Assembly: GCA_002345845.1 (NCBI GenBank)
Contig: DDWF01000239.1
Coordinates: 1 to 9,526, forward strand
Length of the DNA: 9,526 bases
Reading direction: 5' to 3'
Source: Betaproteobacteria bacterium UBA2293
GTDB taxonomy: Bacteria > Pseudomonadota > Gammaproteobacteria > Burkholderiales > Rhodocyclaceae
The stretch's first letter is position 1. Each line of letters begins with the position of its first letter. The position numbers and the translations under genes are program-made. This document shows, in pieces, positions 6,953 to 9,526 of this stretch. The notes beneath the pieces are model-generated. The model was given only the letters and a program-made list of their open reading frames with translations. It was not told the DNA's origin and searched no databases.

Positions 6953-8032
6953 ATGCAATTCGGACGCACCACCCTCTCCAAGTTCGTTATCGAGCACACT
7001 CGCGGTCAGCACAGCGAGATGGGCGCCCTGCTGATCGACGTTGCGGCAGCAGTCAAGACCATCTCGGCGCTGGTCGGCAAGGGGGCGCTGAGCGGCTACT
7101 CCGGGGCACTGGATTCGACCAATGTCCAGGGCGAGGTGCAGAAGAAGCTCGACGTGCTGACCAACGAGGCATTGCTGCGCCACTGCGAGTGGGGCGGCCA
7201 GCTGGCCGGCATGGCTTCCGAGGAAATGGACGAACCTTACCGCATCCCCGAGCAGTACCCGCGCGGCCGCTACCTGCTGATCTTCGACCCGCTCGACGGC
7301 TCCTCGAACAGTGACGTCAACGTCTCGGTCGGCACCATCTTCTCCATCCTGCAGCGGGAAACCGCCGGCGATGCCGAGACCGCCGACTACCTGCAGCCCG
7401 GTGATCGCCAGATCGCCGCCGGCTACGCCATCTACGGCCCGTCGACGATGCTGGTGCTGACCGTCGGCACCGGCACGCACGGCTTCACGCTGGATCGCGA
7501 GAGTGGCAACTTCATCCTCACCCATGCGGATATCCGGGTGCCGGAAGAGACCCGCGAGTTCGCCATCAACAGCTCCAACGAGCGCTTCTGGGAACCGCCG
7601 GTGCAGCGTTACGTCAGCGAATGCAAGGCCGGCAAGACGGGCATCCGCGGTGTCGATTTCAACATGCGCTGGATCGCCTCGATGGTTGCCGAAGTGCACC
7701 GCATCCTGATGCGCGGCGGCATCTTCATGTATCCCAAGGACAGCAAGGACCCCGCCAAACCCGGTCGCCTGCGCCTGCTTTACGAAGCCAATCCGATGGC
7801 CATGCTGATCGAGCAGGCCGGCGGCGCGGCCAGTACCGGGCGCGGGCGTATCCTCGGCGTGGTGCCGGAGAGCCTGCACCAGCGCGTGCCGGTACTGCTC
7901 GGTTCGAAGCAGGAAGTCGAGCGCGTCGAGCGTTATCACCAGGAGTACGACAGCGGTACCGACCGGCCCTTCGTCTCGCCGCTGTTCGCCGAACGCTCGC
8001 TGTTCCGCACCGAAAACACGAATTTCCAGTAA
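6953..8032 (+). CDS. cbbF: Class 1 fructose-1,6-bisphosphatase
   Basis: A 359-residue cytosolic enzyme that hydrolyses fructose-1,6-bisphosphate to fructose-6-phosphate in the regenerative part of the Calvin cycle and in gluconeogenesis. Metal-binding residues typical of class 1 are visible: Glu90/Glu91 in ASEEMDEP, the signature DPLDGSSN (Asp112, Asp115) followed by [11 protein letters not shown], and Glu278 in LYEANPMA. Length is close to the family norm (about 330-360). GGGAG (6943-6947) lies five bases before the ATG. It is the first gene of a plus-strand set, with 15 bases to the phosphoribulokinase gene, and lies directly behind the probable CbbR operator. With phosphoribulokinase and transketolase following, I use the cbb name; it may be the only fbp gene in the cell and serve both pathways. 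Sedoheptulose-1,7-bisphosphatase activity, common in cbb-encoded homologues, cannot be judged from sequence. Confidence 0.97.
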   Translation: MQFGRTTLSKFVIEHTRGQHSEMGALLIDVAAAVKTISALVGKGALSGYSGALDSTNVQGEVQKKLDVLTNEALLRHCEWGGQLAGMASEEMDEPYRIPEQYPRGRYLLIFDPLDGSSNSDVNVSVGTIFSILQRETAGDAETADYLQPGDRQIAAGYAIYGPSTMLVLTVGTGTHGFTLDRESGNFILTHADIRVPEETREFAINSSNERFWEPPVQRYVSECKAGKTGIRGVDFNMRWIASMVAEVHRILMRGGIFMYPKDSKDPAKPGRLRLLYEANPMAMLIEQAGGAASTGRGRILGVVPESLHQRVPVLLGSKQEVERVERYHQEYDSGTDRPFVSPLFAERSLFRTENTNFQ

Positions 8033-8047
8033 TCAGGGAGCGCAGAA

Positions 8048-8920
8048 ATGTCCGTCAAACATCCGATCATCGCCATCACCGGTTCTTCCGGTGCCGGTAC
8101 CAGCACCGTGATGCAGAGTTTCCAGCACATCTTCCGGCGCGAGAAGCTCAATGCCCAGATCGTCGAGGGTGACTCCTTTCATCGCTACGACCGCCAGGCC
8201 ATGCGCGCCGAGATGAAATCCCAGGAAACCGCCGGCAACCGCAACTTCAGCCACTTCGGGCCGGAGGCCAATCTGCTGGACGAATTGCAGCAGTTGTTCA
8301 TCGATTACGGCGCGACCGGTGGCGGCAAGGTGCGCAAGTACCTGCACGATGCCGGTGAGGCGGCGCCGTGGAAGCAGGATCCGGGCACCTTTACGCCCTG
8401 GCAGGAGATTCAGGGCGACACCGACCTGATGTTCTACGAAGGCCTGCACGGCGCCTATGCCGACGAGCGTATCGATATTTCAAAGCAGGTCGATCTCTGT
8501 GTCGGCGTCGTGCCCATCATCAATCTGGAGTGGATCCAGAAGCTGCACCGCGACCAGAAGATGCGCGGCTACTCGCAGGAAGCGGTGACCGACACCATCC
8601 TGCGCCGGATGCCCGATTACGTCAGTCACCTGTGCCCGCAGTTCGGCCGCACGCACGTCAATTTCCAGCGCGTGCCCATCGTCGACACCTCCAATCCCTT
8701 CATCGCCCGCGACATTCCGAGCGCTGACGAGAGCATGGTGGTGATCCGCTTTGCCGACCCCAAGGGCATCGATTTCCAGTATCTGGTCAATATTCTGCAC
8801 GGCGGCATGATGACCCGCCCGAACACCCTGGTCGTGCCCGGCGGCAAGATGGGCCTGGCCATGCAGATGATCTTCACGCCGATGGTTCTGCGCCTGATGG
8901 ATCAGAAGCGCCGGGCCTGA
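8048..8920 (+). CDS. cbbP: Phosphoribulokinase, class I bacterial type
   Basis: A 290-residue cytosolic kinase that makes ribulose-1,5-bisphosphate from ribulose-5-phosphate and ATP. The nucleotide loop is GSSGAGTST (12-20), the lysine-free form usual for this class. Residues match the R. sphaeroides enzyme in number: catalytic Asp42, His45, Arg49, Glu131 (FYEGLHG), Lys165, Arg168, Asp169 and Arg173. The three arginines reported there for binding the activator NADH, at 31, 234 and 257, are also present, so NADH activation is likely. AGGGAG (8035-8040) sits seven bases before the ATG, and only 15 bases separate it from cbbF, so the two are surely cotranscribed. Its product is the substrate of CbbM encoded at the other end of the window. 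Length is exactly the class norm and no defect is seen. Confidence 0.98.
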   Translation: MSVKHPIIAITGSSGAGTSTVMQSFQHIFRREKLNAQIVEGDSFHRYDRQAMRAEMKSQETAGNRNFSHFGPEANLLDELQQLFIDYGATGGGKVRKYLHDAGEAAPWKQDPGTFTPWQEIQGDTDLMFYEGLHGAYADERIDISKQVDLCVGVVPIINLEWIQKLHRDQKMRGYSQEAVTDTILRRMPDYVSHLCPQFGRTHVNFQRVPIVDTSNPFIARDIPSADESMVVIRFADPKGIDFQYLVNILHGGMMTRPNTLVVPGGKMGLAMQMIFTPMVLRLMDQKRRA

Positions 8921-8922
8921 GC

Positions 8923-8987
8923 CCACACCACCCACTCCGCAACGTGTGGCAACGCCGGGCAGCAGCGCCGGCGCTCTCCCGACACGT
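8923..8987 (+). other. Potential alternative RNA hairpins between cbbP and cbbT
   Basis: The 103-base gap before transketolase holds three pairings. CCACAC (8923-8928) can pair with GTGTGG (8944-8949). ACGTGT (8942-8947) can instead pair with ACACGT (8982-8987); the two options share bases and exclude each other. Inside the second lies CGCCGG (8953-8958) with CCGGCG (8968-8973), a six-pair GC stem. No T tract follows, so this is not a standard intrinsic terminator. It may tune the mRNA ratio of cbbP to cbbT or protect an end, or be chance in GC-rich DNA. Confidence 0.25.
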
Positions 8988-9023
8988 CCCTGCGCCACGA
9001 ATTTATATTGATTGGGGAACGAA

Positions 9024-9526
9024 ATGACCGAGCAGACCCTTACCCGCGTCACCCGCCGTGAACTGGCCAACGCCTTGCGTTTCCTCGCCATCGATGCCGT
9101 CGAGAAGGCGAAATCCGGCCATCCCGGCGCGCCGATGGGCATGGCCGACATTGCCGAAGTGCTGTGGCGCGACCACCTGCGCCACAACCCGGCCAATCCG
9201 CAGTGGCCGGATCGCGACCGCTTCGTGCTGTCCAACGGCCACGGCTCGATGCTGATCTATGCCCTGCTGCATCTCACCGGCTACGACCTGCCGCTCAGCG
9301 AGTTGCAGAACTTCCGCCAGCTCGGCAGCCGTACCGCCGGCCATCCGGAAGTCGGCCACACACCGGGTATCGAGACGACCACCGGGCCGCTCGGCCAGGG
9401 GCTGACCAACGCCGTCGGCATGGCCCTCGCCGAACAACTGCAGGCCCGCCGCTACAACCGGCCGGGGCACACCGTCGTCGATCACCGCACCTGGGTCTTC
9501 GTCGGCGACGGCTGCCTGATGGAAGG
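9024..9526 (+). CDS. cbbT: Transketolase, 5' part (runs off the window)
   Basis: Thiamine-diphosphate enzyme that moves two-carbon units between sugar phosphates in the Calvin cycle and pentose phosphate pathway. About 167 of some 660-670 residues are visible. The N-terminal signature is [13 protein letters not shown] (31-43), followed by [15 protein letters not shown] (69-83), TTGPLGQGL (119-127) and the start of the cofactor motif VGDGCLMEG (160 onward), where the window ends. Conserved histidines at 33, 73 and 107 fit substrate and cofactor contacts known for the family. GGGGA (9014-9018) lies five bases before the ATG. An AT-rich patch (ATTTATATTGATT, 9001-9013) just upstream is the only low-GC stretch in the gap and could include a secondary promoter, but no full promoter is visible. 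The cbb name rests on position after cbbF and cbbP; a housekeeping tktA role is possible if it is the only copy. Confidence 0.96.
   Translation, partial: MTEQTLTRVTRRELANALRFLAIDAVEKAKSGHPGAPMGMADIAEVLWRDHLRHNPANPQWPDRDRFVLSNGHGSMLIYALLHLTGYDLPLSELQNFRQLGSRTAGHPEVGHTPGIETTTGPLGQGLTNAVGMALAEQLQARRYNRPGHTVVDHRTWVFVGDGCLME

Noticed and set aside
6893..7939. Minus-strand open frame of 348 codons over cbbF
   Set aside because: Antisense shadow of a confidently identified fructose bisphosphatase, and it would run through the operator region; no ribosome binding site or motif.

Overview
The window is a GC-rich, densely coding stretch of a proteobacterial chromosome, organised around Calvin-Benson-Bassham (CBB) carbon-fixation genes. 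A form II RuBisCO (cbbM), a class I bacterial phosphoribulokinase (cbbP), a class 1 fructose-1,6-bisphosphatase (cbbF), a CbbY-type phosphatase and a transketolase point to a facultatively autotrophic Gram-negative bacterium. A betaproteobacterium, perhaps near Rhodocyclaceae, is my best guess from gene content and composition. It is an inference and not proven by anything in the window.

Layout: (1) 1-985, minus strand: N-terminal 328 residues of CbbM, cut by the window edge just before the loop-6 lysine. (2) 986-1207: AT-rich control region with a long imperfect inverted repeat. (3) 1208-1309, plus: an unrecognised 33-residue single-pass membrane protein, closed by a strong intrinsic terminator. 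(4) 1469-6072, plus: three genes not obviously linked to carbon fixation, namely a YejM-like membrane sulfatase-fold protein, a class I SAM methyltransferase and an LtaS/OpgB-like membrane phosphotransferase. (5) 6073-6774, minus: cbbY, whose stop codon abuts that of the preceding convergent gene. (6) 6775-6952: divergent control region with four copies of the hexamer ATTAAG/CTTAAT, probably a LysR-type (CbbR) operator. (7) 6953-9526, plus: cbbF, cbbP and the 5' part of cbbT (window ends within it).

How the genes work together: CbbP makes ribulose-1,5-bisphosphate, which CbbM carboxylates. CbbF and CbbT act in regeneration of the acceptor, and CbbY probably removes the RuBisCO inhibitor xylulose-1,5-bisphosphate. 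No cbbR gene lies inside the window although two regions look like its targets. The middle three genes look like an envelope-modification set (two periplasm-facing alkaline-phosphatase-superfamily enzymes around a cytosolic methyltransferase), sitting between the two halves of the CBB locus.

I see no tRNA, rRNA, CRISPR array, insertion sequence or attachment site. No gene-free stretch exceeds 300 bases. The most useful leads are the two operator-like regions, the small membrane gene beside cbbM and the paired phosphotransferase/methyltransferase set; none is clear evidence of a wholly new system.
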